This document shows positions 7,236 to 15,743 of a stretch of DNA of 64,000 bases, in pieces. The notes under the pieces are model-generated. The model ran no database searches and was not told the DNA's origin. It was given only the letters and a program-made list of their open reading frames with translations. The position numbers and the translations under genes are program-made. Source of the DNA: an uncultured Eubacteriales bacterium (GTDB lineage: Bacteria; Bacillota; Clostridia; Christensenellales; Borkfalkiaceae). Location: the NCBI GenBank assembly GCA_902767225.1, contig CACXGN010000001.1:62001-126000 (forward strand), written 5' to 3'. Position 1 is the first letter of the stretch. The number at the start of each line of letters is the position of its first letter.

Positions 7236-8702
7236 ATGAAATACATAGTTGCAATCGACGAAGGGACCACGAGCACGAGAGCGGTTCTATACGATTTAGA
7301 AGAAAGGAAAATTATAAAGCAGAAGTCCACGAGAATAAGTCAGATTTATCCTGCACCATCATTTGTGGAAGAAGACGCAAACGAGATATACGCGCACACT
7401 TTATCTTCTTTGATAGAAATTTTAGAGAGTGTGAATAACGTTAAAGATATTGCGGGAATAGGGATAACGAATCAGCGAGAAACGGTTATCGCGTGGGATA
7501 AGATCACGGGGAAGCCCCTTTATAACGCCATAGTCTGGCAATGCAGAAGAACGGCGGAGTATATGAACAAACTTTCCGCAGAATACGGCAGAACGATAAG
7601 GGCGAAAACGGGGCTCGTTATGGACGCATATTTTTCGGCAAGCAAGATACGTTGGCTTATCGATAACGTTTCGGAGATAAGGGAAAAGACGGCAAGGGGC
7701 GAAGTGTGTTTCGGCACGGTAGACAGTTTTTTGGTGTATAAACTTACGGGCGGAAAGGCGTTCGTAACCGACGTTACTAACGCGTCAAGAACGATGCTTA
7801 TGAATTTAAATTCGCTCGATTACGACGACGAACTTCTATCCTTTTTCGGCATACCTAAGAGCGCGCTCCCCAAGATAGTAAATTCAGACGTAAAGGTAGG
7901 CTGTTTTAACTATAACGGAGTGGATATTCCGCTATGCGGAATAGCGGGCGATCAGCAGGCGGCACTCGTTGGGCAAGGTTGTTTTACCGCGGGAACGGGC
8001 AAGGTAACTTACGGCACGGGGCTGTTTATGCTATATAATATAGCCGATAAACCCGTAATTTCAGACAACGGACTTATTACCACGGTGGGCTATAAAATCG
8101 GCGATAAAGTCGCATACGCCTTTGAAGGAAGCGTTTTCAACGCGGGTAGCGCCGTTCAATGGCTAAAAGATAATCTGAAACTTTTTGAAGACGTTGCCGA
8201 AAGCGAAAAGATAGCCTTTTCGGTAAACGATAACGGCGGGGTATATTTCGTTCCGGCGTTTACGGGGCTTGGCGCGCCATACTGGAACAGCGACGCAAAA
8301 GGTGTAATATGCGGGCTGACGCGCGGAAGTAATTTTGCGCATATAACGCGCGCCGTGTTAGAGGCGATGGCGTATTCTACAAAAGACCTTGCGTTTATTA
8401 TGGCGGCGGAAAGCGGGGTTAAACTCGAAGAAATACGGTGCGACGGGGGTGCTAGCGTAAATAACTTTTTATTGCAATATCAGGCGAACGTTTTGGGGAT
8501 CACCGTCAACCGTCCGGAAGAAAAGGAAAGCACGGCTCTCGGCGCTGTATATCTATGCGGAATAGGAACGGGCGTTATGAACTTAAAAGACATTGCCGAA
8601 TACAGAAAAACTCAAAGGATATTTTTGCCGGAAACGGGCGGTAAATATACGGAATATTATAAGGAGTGGAAAAGCGCGATAGAAAAGTGCCTTCATAGTT
8701 AA
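7236..8702 (+). CDS. glpK: Glycerol kinase
   Basis: 488-residue FGGY-family kinase that phosphorylates glycerol to sn-glycerol 3-phosphate with ATP in the cytoplasm. DEGTTSTRAVLYD near residue 7 is the N-terminal phosphate-binding loop. GITNQRETVIAWDK near 80 and GDQQAALVGQGC near 237 are glycerol kinase signatures. TYGTGLF and the FGGY-like FVPAFTGLGAPYW also match. Length is typical. A GGGGGA SD precedes the ATG. The hydrolase at 8705 begins 2 bases after the stop, so the pair is surely co-transcribed. Together they suggest use of glycerol released from monoacylglycerols. Confidence 0.96.
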   Translation: MKYIVAIDEGTTSTRAVLYDLEERKIIKQKSTRISQIYPAPSFVEEDANEIYAHTLSSLIEILESVNNVKDIAGIGITNQRETVIAWDKITGKPLYNAIVWQCRRTAEYMNKLSAEYGRTIRAKTGLVMDAYFSASKIRWLIDNVSEIREKTARGEVCFGTVDSFLVYKLTGGKAFVTDVTNASRTMLMNLNSLDYDDELLSFFGIPKSALPKIVNSDVKVGCFNYNGVDIPLCGIAGDQQAALVGQGCFTAGTGKVTYGTGLFMLYNIADKPVISDNGLITTVGYKIGDKVAYAFEGSVFNAGSAVQWLKDNLKLFEDVAESEKIAFSVNDNGGVYFVPAFTGLGAPYWNSDAKGVICGLTRGSNFAHITRAVLEAMAYSTKDLAFIMAAESGVKLEEIRCDGGASVNNFLLQYQANVLGITVNRPEEKESTALGAVYLCGIGTGVMNLKDIAEYRKTQRIFLPETGGKYTEYYKEWKSAIEKCLHS

Positions 8703-8704
8703 GT

Positions 8705-9601
8705 ATGGAAAAGAAAAGTTTTATTGCAAAAGACGGAAAAGTTATAGTATATAAAGAGTGGGCGGCAGAAAATCCGAAGGCGTTGCTTCAAATTTCGCAC
8801 GGCATGGCGGAAAGCACGGTCAGATACGAAGAGTTTGCCGAGTTTATGGCGCAAAACGGTTTTTTGGTTTTTGCCGACGATCATAGGGCGCACGGCGAAA
8901 CGGATAATTGCAGCGGATATTCCGACGGGGATATTTTTAACTTAACTCTTTCGGATATAGCCGAAATTTCGGCAAAGTATAAAAAGGCATACCCCGATTT
9001 AAAACTGATTTTGTTCGGGCACAGTTACGGCTCGTTTTTAACGCAGGCGTATATAGAGCGATACGGCGCTCTTGCAGACGGGTTTGTCGTCGGCGGCAGC
9101 GCGTATATGAAAGGCGCGCAAGTTATTGCGGGGAAGTTGGTTTCCGGAATGAACTGTCTTTTCGGAAAGAGAAATAAAAAGGCAAAACTTATCGCAAACC
9201 TTTCTTTCGGCGCTTATAACAAAAAGTATAACGATAAAACGACGTTTGTTTCTTCTATAAAAGAAGAGTGTGAAAAATACGATAGCAATCCGCATTGCGG
9301 GTTCGTGCTTTCAAACGGGTTCTATAAGTCGATGTTTTCCGCCTTTAAGGGATTATACGACAAGAAAAACGCATCGAAGATAGACGTTGATAAGCCCATA
9401 CTTTTAATAAGCGGAAAAGCAGACCCCGTAGGCGAATACGGAAAGTCGGTAGAACGCTTGCGTGATTTTTATAAAGAAGAAGTCGGAGTTAAGTCGGTAG
9501 ATATGGTGCTGTTTGACGGCGCGCGCCACGAATATCTAAACGATATTTCAAAAACCGCCGCAAGGCAAAAGATACTTGATTTCTGCTGTAAAATATCGTG
9601 A
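8705..9601 (+). CDS. Alpha/beta hydrolase, monoacylglycerol lipase-like
   Basis: 298-residue serine hydrolase of the lysophospholipase/monoacylglycerol-lipase type. Oxyanion region SHGMAES near residue 31, nucleophile elbow GHSYG with Ser107, Asp in ISGKADPVG near 236 and His in ARHEYLND near 276 form the expected triad. No signal peptide, so it acts in the cytoplasm or at the inner membrane face. Adjacency to glpK (2-base gap) supports release of glycerol or glycerophospholipid-derived alcohols for phosphorylation. Substrate assignment is inference. Confidence 0.88.
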   Translation: MEKKSFIAKDGKVIVYKEWAAENPKALLQISHGMAESTVRYEEFAEFMAQNGFLVFADDHRAHGETDNCSGYSDGDIFNLTLSDIAEISAKYKKAYPDLKLILFGHSYGSFLTQAYIERYGALADGFVVGGSAYMKGAQVIAGKLVSGMNCLFGKRNKKAKLIANLSFGAYNKKYNDKTTFVSSIKEECEKYDSNPHCGFVLSNGFYKSMFSAFKGLYDKKNASKIDVDKPILLISGKADPVGEYGKSVERLRDFYKEEVGVKSVDMVLFDGARHEYLNDISKTAARQKILDFCCKIS

Positions 9602-9642
9602 TAAAGGTAATAAAAATTTAAATTGAAAAAAGTCAAAAAAAG

Positions 9643-9678
9643 AAGTAGCGGCGTGCTTTCGGCACGCCGCTACTTTAA
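9643..9678. terminator. Bidirectional terminator
   Basis: AAGTAGCGGCGTGC and GCACGCCGCTACTT make a perfect 14-bp stem with a 5-base loop. It lies between the convergent hydrolase and dehydrogenase genes. Confidence 0.92.
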
Positions 9679-9688
9679 TAAATTATAT

Positions 9689-10480
9689 TCACTTCAAAAT
9701 CTTTCCGATTATCTTCGTTTGCCATCTCTTCGGCAATATATTCAACAACAAAAGCAAAGGATTGCGGTTGATTTTATAGACGTATTTAGGGTGCTTTTTA
9801 TTAAGCGCCTTTAATATTTTTTCAGCGATCTTTTGGGGCGGAACGTTTTTCGCTTCCACCTTATCGACTATTTTTTTGAATTTTTGCGCGTTGCAATCGT
9901 ATAACTTCGTATTGCGGCAAAACTCGTCTAACTCTCTCGTGGAGTCGGAAAGAAGCGAAGTTTTCACCGCGCCGGGGCGGATAACCGAAACGGATATATC
10001 CAAAAGTTGAACTTCCATACGGAGAGAGTATGCATAGCGCTCAACCGTGGTTTTGGTTATTCCGTAAATACCCGTAAACGGCAGGGGGTAAAGGGGCGCA
10101 AGTTCGCTTGACGTTATGATGATTTTACTTCCCTTTTTAAGAAGCGGCGCAAAAATTTTATTTATTCTGTAAACCCCAAAAACGTTTATATCGAAAATCC
10201 GTGTAAACCTTTCTTCGCTCATCTCTAAAAGCGAATCGAGAGAATATATTCCCGCCAAATGAATAATTGCGTAAAGTTCGTCCGTAACGCCCTTTATTTT
10301 TTCAAACGCATTATTTATGCTGCCAATGTCCGTAACGTCGACGGGGATCGGAATAACGCTGTCGGGCGCTTTTGAAACATTTTTATCGAGCGCAAAAACG
10401 GTATATCCCGCGTCCGATAGGTTTTTAACCGTTTCATATCCCATGCCGCCGAAAGCCCCCGTCACCAAAACGTATTTCAT
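9689..10480 (-). CDS. Short-chain dehydrogenase/reductase
   Basis: 263-residue Rossmann-fold oxidoreductase. The cofactor loop is VTGAFGGMG near residues 6-14, followed by LDKN, whose Asp suggests NAD preference. The catalytic Ser is in IITSSELAPLY near 127, and Tyr and Lys are in YGITKTT near 141-145. IRPGAVKT near 170 is the family PG motif. The C-terminal tail is basic with a hydrophobic stretch, as in classical retinol-dehydrogenase-like SDRs. GGAGA precedes the ATG. Substrate unknown; it stands alone. Confidence 0.9.
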   Translation of the reverse strand: MKYVLVTGAFGGMGYETVKNLSDAGYTVFALDKNVSKAPDSVIPIPVDVTDIGSINNAFEKIKGVTDELYAIIHLAGIYSLDSLLEMSEERFTRIFDINVFGVYRINKIFAPLLKKGSKIIITSSELAPLYPLPFTGIYGITKTTVERYAYSLRMEVQLLDISVSVIRPGAVKTSLLSDSTRELDEFCRNTKLYDCNAQKFKKIVDKVEAKNVPPQKIAEKILKALNKKHPKYVYKINRNPLLLLLNILPKRWQTKIIGKILK

Positions 10481-10624
10481 ACTTATCTCCGAAGTTTTTT
10501 ATTTATCTTAACATAATATAATAAATATTTCAATAAACGGCGGGAAGTTTCGTCTGGAATAAGCGCCTTATTTTTGCCGTCTAAAAAAAATTAAAAAAAT
10601 ATGACAAAAAATTCATATTTTTGC

Positions 10625-10706
10625 TTGACAACGTTTTTTTGGGGTGATAATATAATAACGCGAATATGAAAGATTATTCATATTCTTTTTGTTTTTAGCG
10701 TATAAT
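10625..10706 (+). promoter_or_regulatory. Promoter region of the feo operon
   Basis: TTGACA (10625-10630) with TAATAT at 10648-10653 (17-base spacer) gives an upstream promoter. TTCATA (10678-10683), a 17-base spacer and TATAAT (10701-10706) give a second one closer to the gene. Confidence 0.65.
10662..10685. promoter_or_regulatory. Candidate operator of the feo operon
   Basis: GAATATGAA, 6 bases, TTCATATTC is a perfect 9-bp inverted repeat just downstream of the first promoter and overlapping the -35 of the second. It is well placed for a repressor. An iron regulator (Fur or DtxR-like) is the natural guess from the genes, but it is not a textbook Fur box. Confidence 0.55.
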
Positions 10707-10738
10707 TTGACATAAAGCGTTAAGGCGAAGGAGAAAAA

Positions 10739-10951
10739 ATGCCGATAGTTTTGGCACCCACGAATCAAGATCTTAAAATAGTTAAGATCGTTGCGGACGA
10801 AAAAACGAAAAAACACTTGGAAAATTTAGGTATTACCATCAACGGAACGATAATGGTATTAAGTTCTTCGGGCGGCACGGTCGTTTGTAAGATAAAAGAA
10901 GGTAGGGTCGCATTAGATACCGACCTATCCAAAAAGATCTTCGTGGCATAA
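10739..10951 (+). CDS. feoA: FeoA-like protein, first copy
   Basis: 70-residue SH3-like FeoA-domain protein. The sequence KHLENLGITINGTIMVLSS corresponds to the FeoA core, in which a Leu-Gly turn is followed by a hydrophobic strand. FeoA proteins bind near FeoB at the membrane and support ferrous iron uptake. GGCGAAGGAG-type SD is upstream. It opens the feo operon. A second FeoA gene follows 30 bases later, a duplication common in Clostridia. Confidence 0.88.
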   Translation: MPIVLAPTNQDLKIVKIVADEKTKKHLENLGITINGTIMVLSSSGGTVVCKIKEGRVALDTDLSKKIFVA

Positions 10952-10981
10952 TTTTTGTTATAAATTAAAGGAGATACATAG

Positions 10982-11215
10982 ATGGAAAAAACTTTGGACG
11001 TTTTTACCGTCGGTGAGAGCGGAAGGGTAAAAGCCGTTCTCGGCGAAGGTAAAATCAAAAGACGTTTATTCGATATGGGGATAACCCCCGGCGCCGATAT
11101 CTGTATGAGGAAGAAAGCGCCGCTCGGCGATCCTATCGAAATTAACGTCAGAGGATACGAACTTACCCTTCGTAAGACCGAAGCGGCGTGCGTAAAGATG
11201 GAGGTTAACGATTAA
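10982..11215 (+). CDS. feoA: FeoA-like protein, second copy
   Basis: 77 residues with the canonical FeoA pattern: LGEGKIKRRLFDMGITPGAD, then PLGDPIEINVRGYELTLRK. This copy is closer to the family consensus (DMGITPG) than the first. Its stop overlaps the feoB ATG by one base, showing translational coupling. It is expected to interact with FeoB in ferrous iron import. Confidence 0.93.
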   Translation: MEKTLDVFTVGESGRVKAVLGEGKIKRRLFDMGITPGADICMRKKAPLGDPIEINVRGYELTLRKTEAACVKMEVND

Positions 11216-13515
11216 TGAAAAGATTTGCTTTGGCAGGTAACCCCAACTGCGGAAAAACCACGCTTTTTAACAGTCTTACCGGTTCTACCGCCCACGTCGG
11301 CAACTGGCCGGGCGTTACGGTAGACAAAAAAGACGGCGTTTATAAAAAGACGCCGAAACCCGTCGCGATAGTCGACCTTCCGGGTATTTACTCGCTTTCG
11401 CCGTATACCCCCGAAGAAGTTATCGCAAGAAACTATATATTAGACGAAAAGCCGGACTGCGTTATAAATATAGTCGACGCTACGAATTTAGAGCGTAACT
11501 TATACCTTTCCACGCAGATTTTAGAGATCGACGTTCCCGTGGTTATCGCGCTCAACATGATGGACGCGGTAGATAAAGCGGGGGATAAGATCGACGAAAA
11601 AGAACTTGAAAAAAGGCTTGGCGTTCCGGTCGTTAAGATTTCCGCTTTAAAAGAAACGGGACTTAAAGAACTTATGGAAAAGGCGTATAGCGAAAGCGAT
11701 AAGCCGCGCAACGGAACTACCGTTTTAGAAGATACTCCGCTTGCTCACCTTATCGGAGACGTTCGTATCGCCCTTAAAGGTCAAGGCGTTGAAAATCCTT
11801 TATTCCATGCGATAAAGCTCGTTGAAAACGATAGTATCGAAGTGGAAATGCATAAGTCCACCGTCGAAATGATCGACGAATTCAAAAAGACTTTTAAAGA
11901 CGACGTTTTCGGCGACGACTTCGAAGCGCTTGTCGCGGACGGAAGATATAAATACATATCCAAGAAATTCGCGCCCGTCGTTTCCAAAAAGGATAAAGAC
12001 AAATTCAGAATGACCAAGTCCGATAAAGCGGATAAAGTTTTAACGCATAAGATCTGGGGTATCCCGATCTTCTTGGTAATTCTTTTCTTGGTATTCCACT
12101 TAACGTTCAGCGAAGACTTGTTCTATCTAAGTAAGATATTTGCACTTCCGTCGCTCGAAGAAATGGGCTTGATTATCGACGGCGAACCCATAAGTTACGG
12201 CGTCCGCTGGCTTGCCTGCTTATACGACGGGGCGGTGTTCTCACCGGGTGTAATTATAAATAACATTTGGAACGATATGCTTGTTGGCGAACTGTTCGGT
12301 TGGCTCGGCGGACTTGTCGAAGGTTCTTCGATGGCTCCTTGGGCGATAGGACTTATCAATAACGGTATATTTGACGGTATAAGCGCGGTTCTCTCTTTCT
12401 TGCCGCCGATACTCGTGCTCTTCTTATTCTTCTCGATCTTAGAAGACTCCGGATATATGGCTCGAATCGCGTTTATACTGGACAGAATGTTCCGCCGTTT
12501 CGGTCTTTCGGGAAGGGCTTTCCTTCCGATGATCATGGGCTTCGGTTGTTCCGTTCCCGCAATGATCAACACAAGGACTTTGGCGGACGAAAAAGAAAGA
12601 ACGGCGACGATAAGGGTAATTCCTTTCTTCTCCTGCGGGGCAAAGCTTCCTATCCTTACCGCGGTTGCGGGCGCGATAGTCGCATACTTTAACGTAGGTA
12701 ACGCGGATCTTATCACTTACGGTATGTATCTGCTCGGTATCGTTGCTGCGATCATTTCGGTGCTTTTAATGAGAAGCACCACTCTTAAAGGCGAAACTCC
12801 GCCGTTTATAATGGAACTTCCGGCATACCATTTGCCCCAGTTCAAAAATTTGATGGCGCACCTTTGGGAAAAGACCAAACACTTCGTTAAAAAGGCCTTC
12901 ACTATCATCATTGCGTCTACTATAATCATCTGGCTTTTAACTCACTTCTCCTTCGATTGGAGATTCTTAGAAGACGAACAGATAAACGAAAGTATCTTAG
13001 CAAGCATTAGTATGTTCGTTCAGCCGATATTCACACCGCTTGGCTTCGGTAGCCAACTCGGTCAATACGGTTGGGTATTCGTTGTTGCTGCCGTTGCGGG
13101 ACTTATCGCAAAAGAAAACGTTATCGCAACCTTTGCAACGCTTGCGGCTTGCTTAATAGCCGGCGGCGCTATTTCCGGAGCGGGGCTTGACATCGAAGCC
13201 GAAGAAGGTATCGACGCGGTTCAGGCGATGATACAGGCAACCGGAATAACGATCCCTGCGCTCATCTCGTTTATAGCGTTCAATATGACCACTATTCCTT
13301 GCTTTGCCGCGGTTGCTACCGCAAAAGCGGAATTGCAGGATAAAAAGCGCTACAAATTCACCCTTCTTTTCTGGATTGCGGTGTCTTACGTAGTTGCGGC
13401 AGCAGTTTATACCATAGGCTCTTGGTGGTGGACCTTGTTCATCTGGGCTGTGGTGATTGCCGGAATTATAACCTTAATAGTTATGCGCAATAAAAAGGCG
13501 GCGAAAAGGAACTAA
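11215..13515 (+). CDS. feoB: Ferrous iron transporter B
   Basis: 766-residue Fe(II) uptake permease. The N-terminal G domain has GNPNCGKTT (residues 8-16), DLPGIYSLSPYTPEE (G3 region) and NMMD (G4). A helical region follows, then the membrane domain with two Gate motifs; FMIMGFGCSVPA near 440 and FFSCGAKLPILTA near 470 carry the conserved cysteines. Ten or so TM helices end in a basic tail. Length is typical. Its gene follows feoA with a 1-base overlap, and the small FeoB-associated protein follows. Predicted to be induced in low iron through the operator at 10662. Confidence 0.97.
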   Translation: MKRFALAGNPNCGKTTLFNSLTGSTAHVGNWPGVTVDKKDGVYKKTPKPVAIVDLPGIYSLSPYTPEEVIARNYILDEKPDCVINIVDATNLERNLYLSTQILEIDVPVVIALNMMDAVDKAGDKIDEKELEKRLGVPVVKISALKETGLKELMEKAYSESDKPRNGTTVLEDTPLAHLIGDVRIALKGQGVENPLFHAIKLVENDSIEVEMHKSTVEMIDEFKKTFKDDVFGDDFEALVADGRYKYISKKFAPVVSKKDKDKFRMTKSDKADKVLTHKIWGIPIFLVILFLVFHLTFSEDLFYLSKIFALPSLEEMGLIIDGEPISYGVRWLACLYDGAVFSPGVIINNIWNDMLVGELFGWLGGLVEGSSMAPWAIGLINNGIFDGISAVLSFLPPILVLFLFFSILEDSGYMARIAFILDRMFRRFGLSGRAFLPMIMGFGCSVPAMINTRTLADEKERTATIRVIPFFSCGAKLPILTAVAGAIVAYFNVGNADLITYGMYLLGIVAAIISVLLMRSTTLKGETPPFIMELPAYHLPQFKNLMAHLWEKTKHFVKKAFTIIIASTIIIWLLTHFSFDWRFLEDEQINESILASISMFVQPIFTPLGFGSQLGQYGWVFVVAAVAGLIAKENVIATFATLAACLIAGGAISGAGLDIEAEEGIDAVQAMIQATGITIPALISFIAFNMTTIPCFAAVATAKAELQDKKRYKFTLLFWIAVSYVVAAAVYTIGSWWWTLFIWAVVIAGIITLIVMRNKKAAKRN

Positions 13516-13518
13516 AAT

Positions 13519-13695
13519 ATGGGTATTTGGGAAATATTGATAATAATAGCCTGCGCGGCGATAGTTATAAGCGTTATCGTTACTTCCATAATCAGGAAAA
13601 AACAAGGCAAATCGTCTTGTGACTGCGGCTGTTCGAGTTGCCCGCATAACTGCTGCTCTCCATCCGCAAAAAAAGATAATAAAAATGCCAAATAG
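13519..13695 (+). CDS. FeoB-associated Cys-rich membrane protein
   Basis: 58 residues. An N-terminal TM segment (about residues 4-25) is followed by a cysteine cluster, CDCGCSSCPHNCC, and a Lys/Asn-rich tail. This matches the small FeoB-associated Cys-rich family found after feoB in Firmicutes. The role is unknown, with metal handling at the membrane presumed. It starts 3 bases after the feoB stop. Confidence 0.9.
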   Translation: MGIWEILIIIACAAIVISVIVTSIIRKKQGKSSCDCGCSSCPHNCCSPSAKKDNKNAK

Positions 13696-13710
13696 CACCT
13701 TCGTAAATAG

Positions 13711-13750
13711 CGTGCGCCCCGAAAGAATTTTCTTTCGGGGCGCACGTTTT
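13711..13750. terminator. Terminator of the feo operon
   Basis: CGTGCGCCCCGAAAGA and its exact complement form a 16-bp stem with a 4-base loop, followed by T residues. Confidence 0.95.
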
Positions 13751-13797
13751 TAAACGTTTATTTTATTTAAAAGTTTTACTAAAATAAAAAAATATCG

Positions 13798-13803
13798 TAT
13801 AAT
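13798..13803 (+). promoter_or_regulatory. -10 box six bases from the mutT start
   Basis: TATAAT at 13798-13803 with a weak TTTACT 17 bases upstream. Six bases separate the box from the ATG, with no SD, so transcription should start at the start codon. Confidence 0.6.
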
Positions 13804-13809
13804 AAAAAT

Positions 13810-14208
13810 ATGATAAAAGTAGTCGCCGCAATAATAAAGAGCGGAAATAAATTTATGATCTGCCAAAGACCGAGGGGTAAATCCCGCGCGCTTTTGTGGG
13901 AATTCCCCGGCGGAAAGGTTGAAAAAGGGGAAACCGAAGAATTAGCGCTTATAAGAGAGTGCCGCGAAGAACTCGGCGTTATTATAGAGCCAAAGGAAAA
14001 GTTTATTACTGTAACCCATAAATATCCCGATATTGAAATAGAACTATCGGTATATATTGCAATAATAAAAAGCGGCGAGCCCAAGATGATCGAGCACGCC
14101 GATATAAAGTGGATAGAAAAATCCGAAATAGATAATTTCGAGTTCTGCCCCGCAGATAAAGACGTTTTGGAAAAAATCAAAAAAGAATTAGAAAAGCCCG
14201 CCTTGTAG
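13810..14208 (+). CDS. mutT: NUDIX hydrolase, MutT-like
   Basis: 132-residue (deoxy)nucleoside triphosphate pyrophosphohydrolase of the 8-oxo-dGTPase type, which cleans the nucleotide pool. The Nudix box begins GGKVEKGETEELALIREC and continues REELGV, around residues 36-58. IKWIEKSEIDNF and FCPADKDVLEKI match the MutT C-terminus, where Asp after P recognises the base. No SD; a -10 box ends 6 bases before ATG, so the mRNA is probably leaderless. The stop codon lies in the loop of its own terminator. Confidence 0.9.
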   Translation: MIKVVAAIIKSGNKFMICQRPRGKSRALLWEFPGGKVEKGETEELALIRECREELGVIIEPKEKFITVTHKYPDIEIELSVYIAIIKSGEPKMIEHADIKWIEKSEIDNFEFCPADKDVLEKIKKELEKPAL

Positions 14209-14217
14209 CGGGCTTTT
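14192..14217. terminator. Terminator overlapping the mutT stop codon
   Basis: AAAAGCCCGC and GCGGGCTTTT pair around a short loop that holds the stop codon, ending in T residues. The same hairpin can serve the convergent gene. Confidence 0.85.
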
Positions 14218-14229
14218 GCTATGCTTAAA

Positions 14230-14769
14230 TTAAAGTAGCGGGATTGCTGCTAGATAAACTATATCGTCTCTATTTTTAGAGTCGCCTTCGGCTAAAACAA
14301 ACGCGCGCTTATAGATAATGCCGCCCGCCTTTTGGACTAGGCTTTCAAGCCCCAAAAGGCTTTCGCCGGTGGAGATAACGTCGTCAACAATAGCGACCTT
14401 TTTGCCTTTTATTAAATCTACGTCGTGCTTTGATAGAAAGAGTTCCTGCGCCTTTCCGGTGGTTATAGAAGCGCCGTAAGCAACGCTTATACCGTCTTGC
14501 ATATACAGTTTTTTAGACTTTCTTGCAACGGCGTAATACTCCATACCGCACTCCCTTGCGACGACGTGCGCAAGTTGAAGCCCCTTCGATTCCGCCGTGA
14601 TAATAACTTCGGCGTCGCCCAAAAGTTTGGAGAGTTCTTTGCCGCAATGTTCGGTCAGCGCCTGATTTCCGTGAAGGTTAAAAAACGCTATATTTATTCC
14701 GCTGGGTAGCGGCATAATGGGAAGTTTTGCTTTAACGCCTTTTATATCGATTTCCAAAAATTTATCCAT
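14230..14769 (-). CDS. Purine phosphoribosyltransferase-like protein
   Basis: 179-residue type I phosphoribosyltransferase. The PRPP loop VAIVDDVISTGESL near residues 126-139 is clear, and ITAESKGLQLAHVVAREC near 57 and YYAVARKSKKLYM near 79 correspond to the adenine PRTase pattern. An N-terminal segment of about 40 residues precedes the core. It most resembles Apt-like salvage enzymes that convert a base plus PRPP to a nucleotide. Base specificity cannot be fixed. AAGGTGA is its SD. The lipid kinase gene lies just upstream on the same strand, 20 bases away. Confidence 0.82.
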   Translation of the reverse strand: MDKFLEIDIKGVKAKLPIMPLPSGINIAFFNLHGNQALTEHCGKELSKLLGDAEVIITAESKGLQLAHVVARECGMEYYAVARKSKKLYMQDGISVAYGASITTGKAQELFLSKHDVDLIKGKKVAIVDDVISTGESLLGLESLVQKAGGIIYKRAFVLAEGDSKNRDDIVYLAAIPLL

Positions 14770-14789
14770 AAAATCACCTTTTGTGTTTT

Positions 14790-15662
14790 TTATCTGTATA
14801 TCCTTAGTTTATCCGAAACAATCTCCGCTTCGAACGGGATATTTTCGTAAAGTTCGCCGTCCGCTTGCACAACGTATGGCAACGATGCTTCGATTTTTAT
14901 TTTAGTTATCTTTTTATGCGTCGCTTGGGGGATAGATAAGATTTTTCCGCCTTTAAGCTTAATAAGCGCGCCTAAAAGCTTGAATTTGCCGAGTTTATCC
15001 ACGGCGACGAAATCAAGCGATTTATCCGCGGGATCGGCGATAGGGCAGATACGTATCCCGCCGCCATACGCGCTTCCGTTCGCAACGCACGCCATAAACG
15101 CGTTATATTCGGTTTTTTCTCCGTCTATCTCCGCAGAAAAATTCACGCAGTCGAACTTAAACAGGGTTTTAAGCAGACATTTGGTATAGCCGAACTTGGT
15201 TTTTTTCTTTAACGCGGCGTATTTTTTAAGCACTTCCACGTCTATTCCCATGCCTACTATATTTATGCTCCTTACCGTAGGAAGCTGTATAAAGTCCGTA
15301 AACTTAGGCGTTCCGTCAAGGATCAGATCGACGGTTTCTTCTATAGTTCCGCCAAGCCCGATGGCGCTTGCAAAGTCGTTACCCGTGCCGCAGGGGATTA
15401 TCCCTAACGCGCATTTATCGAAAGAGTGAAACCCGTTCACTATTTCGTGCAGAGTTCCGTCTCCGCCGACGGCTACGATACACGTAGCCCCGCCGTTTAT
15501 AAGTTCTTTTGTAAGTTCTTTGGCGTGGCCTACCCTTTCGGTATAGTGGATCTTATATTCCGCATTTCTCTCTTTAAGTCTTTTTTCGATAAGAGCGAGA
15601 TTTTTAGCCATTTTTTTGCCTTTTTTCCCGCCCGCTATCGGGTTTACGATTAAATCCAACAT
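14790..15662 (-). CDS. Diacylglycerol kinase family lipid kinase (YegS/DagK-like)
   Basis: 290-residue lipid kinase. NPIAGGKKGKK near residue 6 and VGGDGTLHEIVNGFH near 63 form the nucleotide site, and GIIPCGTGNDFA near 87 is the family's GTGNDFA motif. In Firmicutes DgkB-type enzymes return diacylglycerol to phosphatidic acid for phospholipid and lipoteichoic acid turnover. I place the start at the ATG ending at 15662, which has AAAGG 8 bases upstream, rather than an in-frame TTG 21 bases earlier. Confidence 0.9.
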   Translation of the reverse strand: MLDLIVNPIAGGKKGKKMAKNLALIEKRLKERNAEYKIHYTERVGHAKELTKELINGGATCIVAVGGDGTLHEIVNGFHSFDKCALGIIPCGTGNDFASAIGLGGTIEETVDLILDGTPKFTDFIQLPTVRSINIVGMGIDVEVLKKYAALKKKTKFGYTKCLLKTLFKFDCVNFSAEIDGEKTEYNAFMACVANGSAYGGGIRICPIADPADKSLDFVAVDKLGKFKLLGALIKLKGGKILSIPQATHKKITKIKIEASLPYVVQADGELYENIPFEAEIVSDKLRIYR

Positions 15663-15706
15663 AGCCGTATCCTTTGTTACCAACGGAAAATAGTTTACTA
15701 CTTTTA

Positions 15707-15736
15707 TTGCAAAAAAACAACGGTTTATGTTAAAAT
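15707..15736 (+). promoter_or_regulatory. Promoter of the CCA-transferase gene
   Basis: TTGCAA (15707-15712), 18-base spacer, TAAAAT (15731-15736). The ATG at 15744 is 7 bases beyond the box with no SD. Confidence 0.65.
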
Positions 15737-15743
15737 ATTTTAG

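Noticed and set aside
12195-12716. Long antisense frame within feoB
   Set aside because: It is the shadow of feoB, has no SD or promoter, and reads as low-quality Ser/Ile-rich protein.
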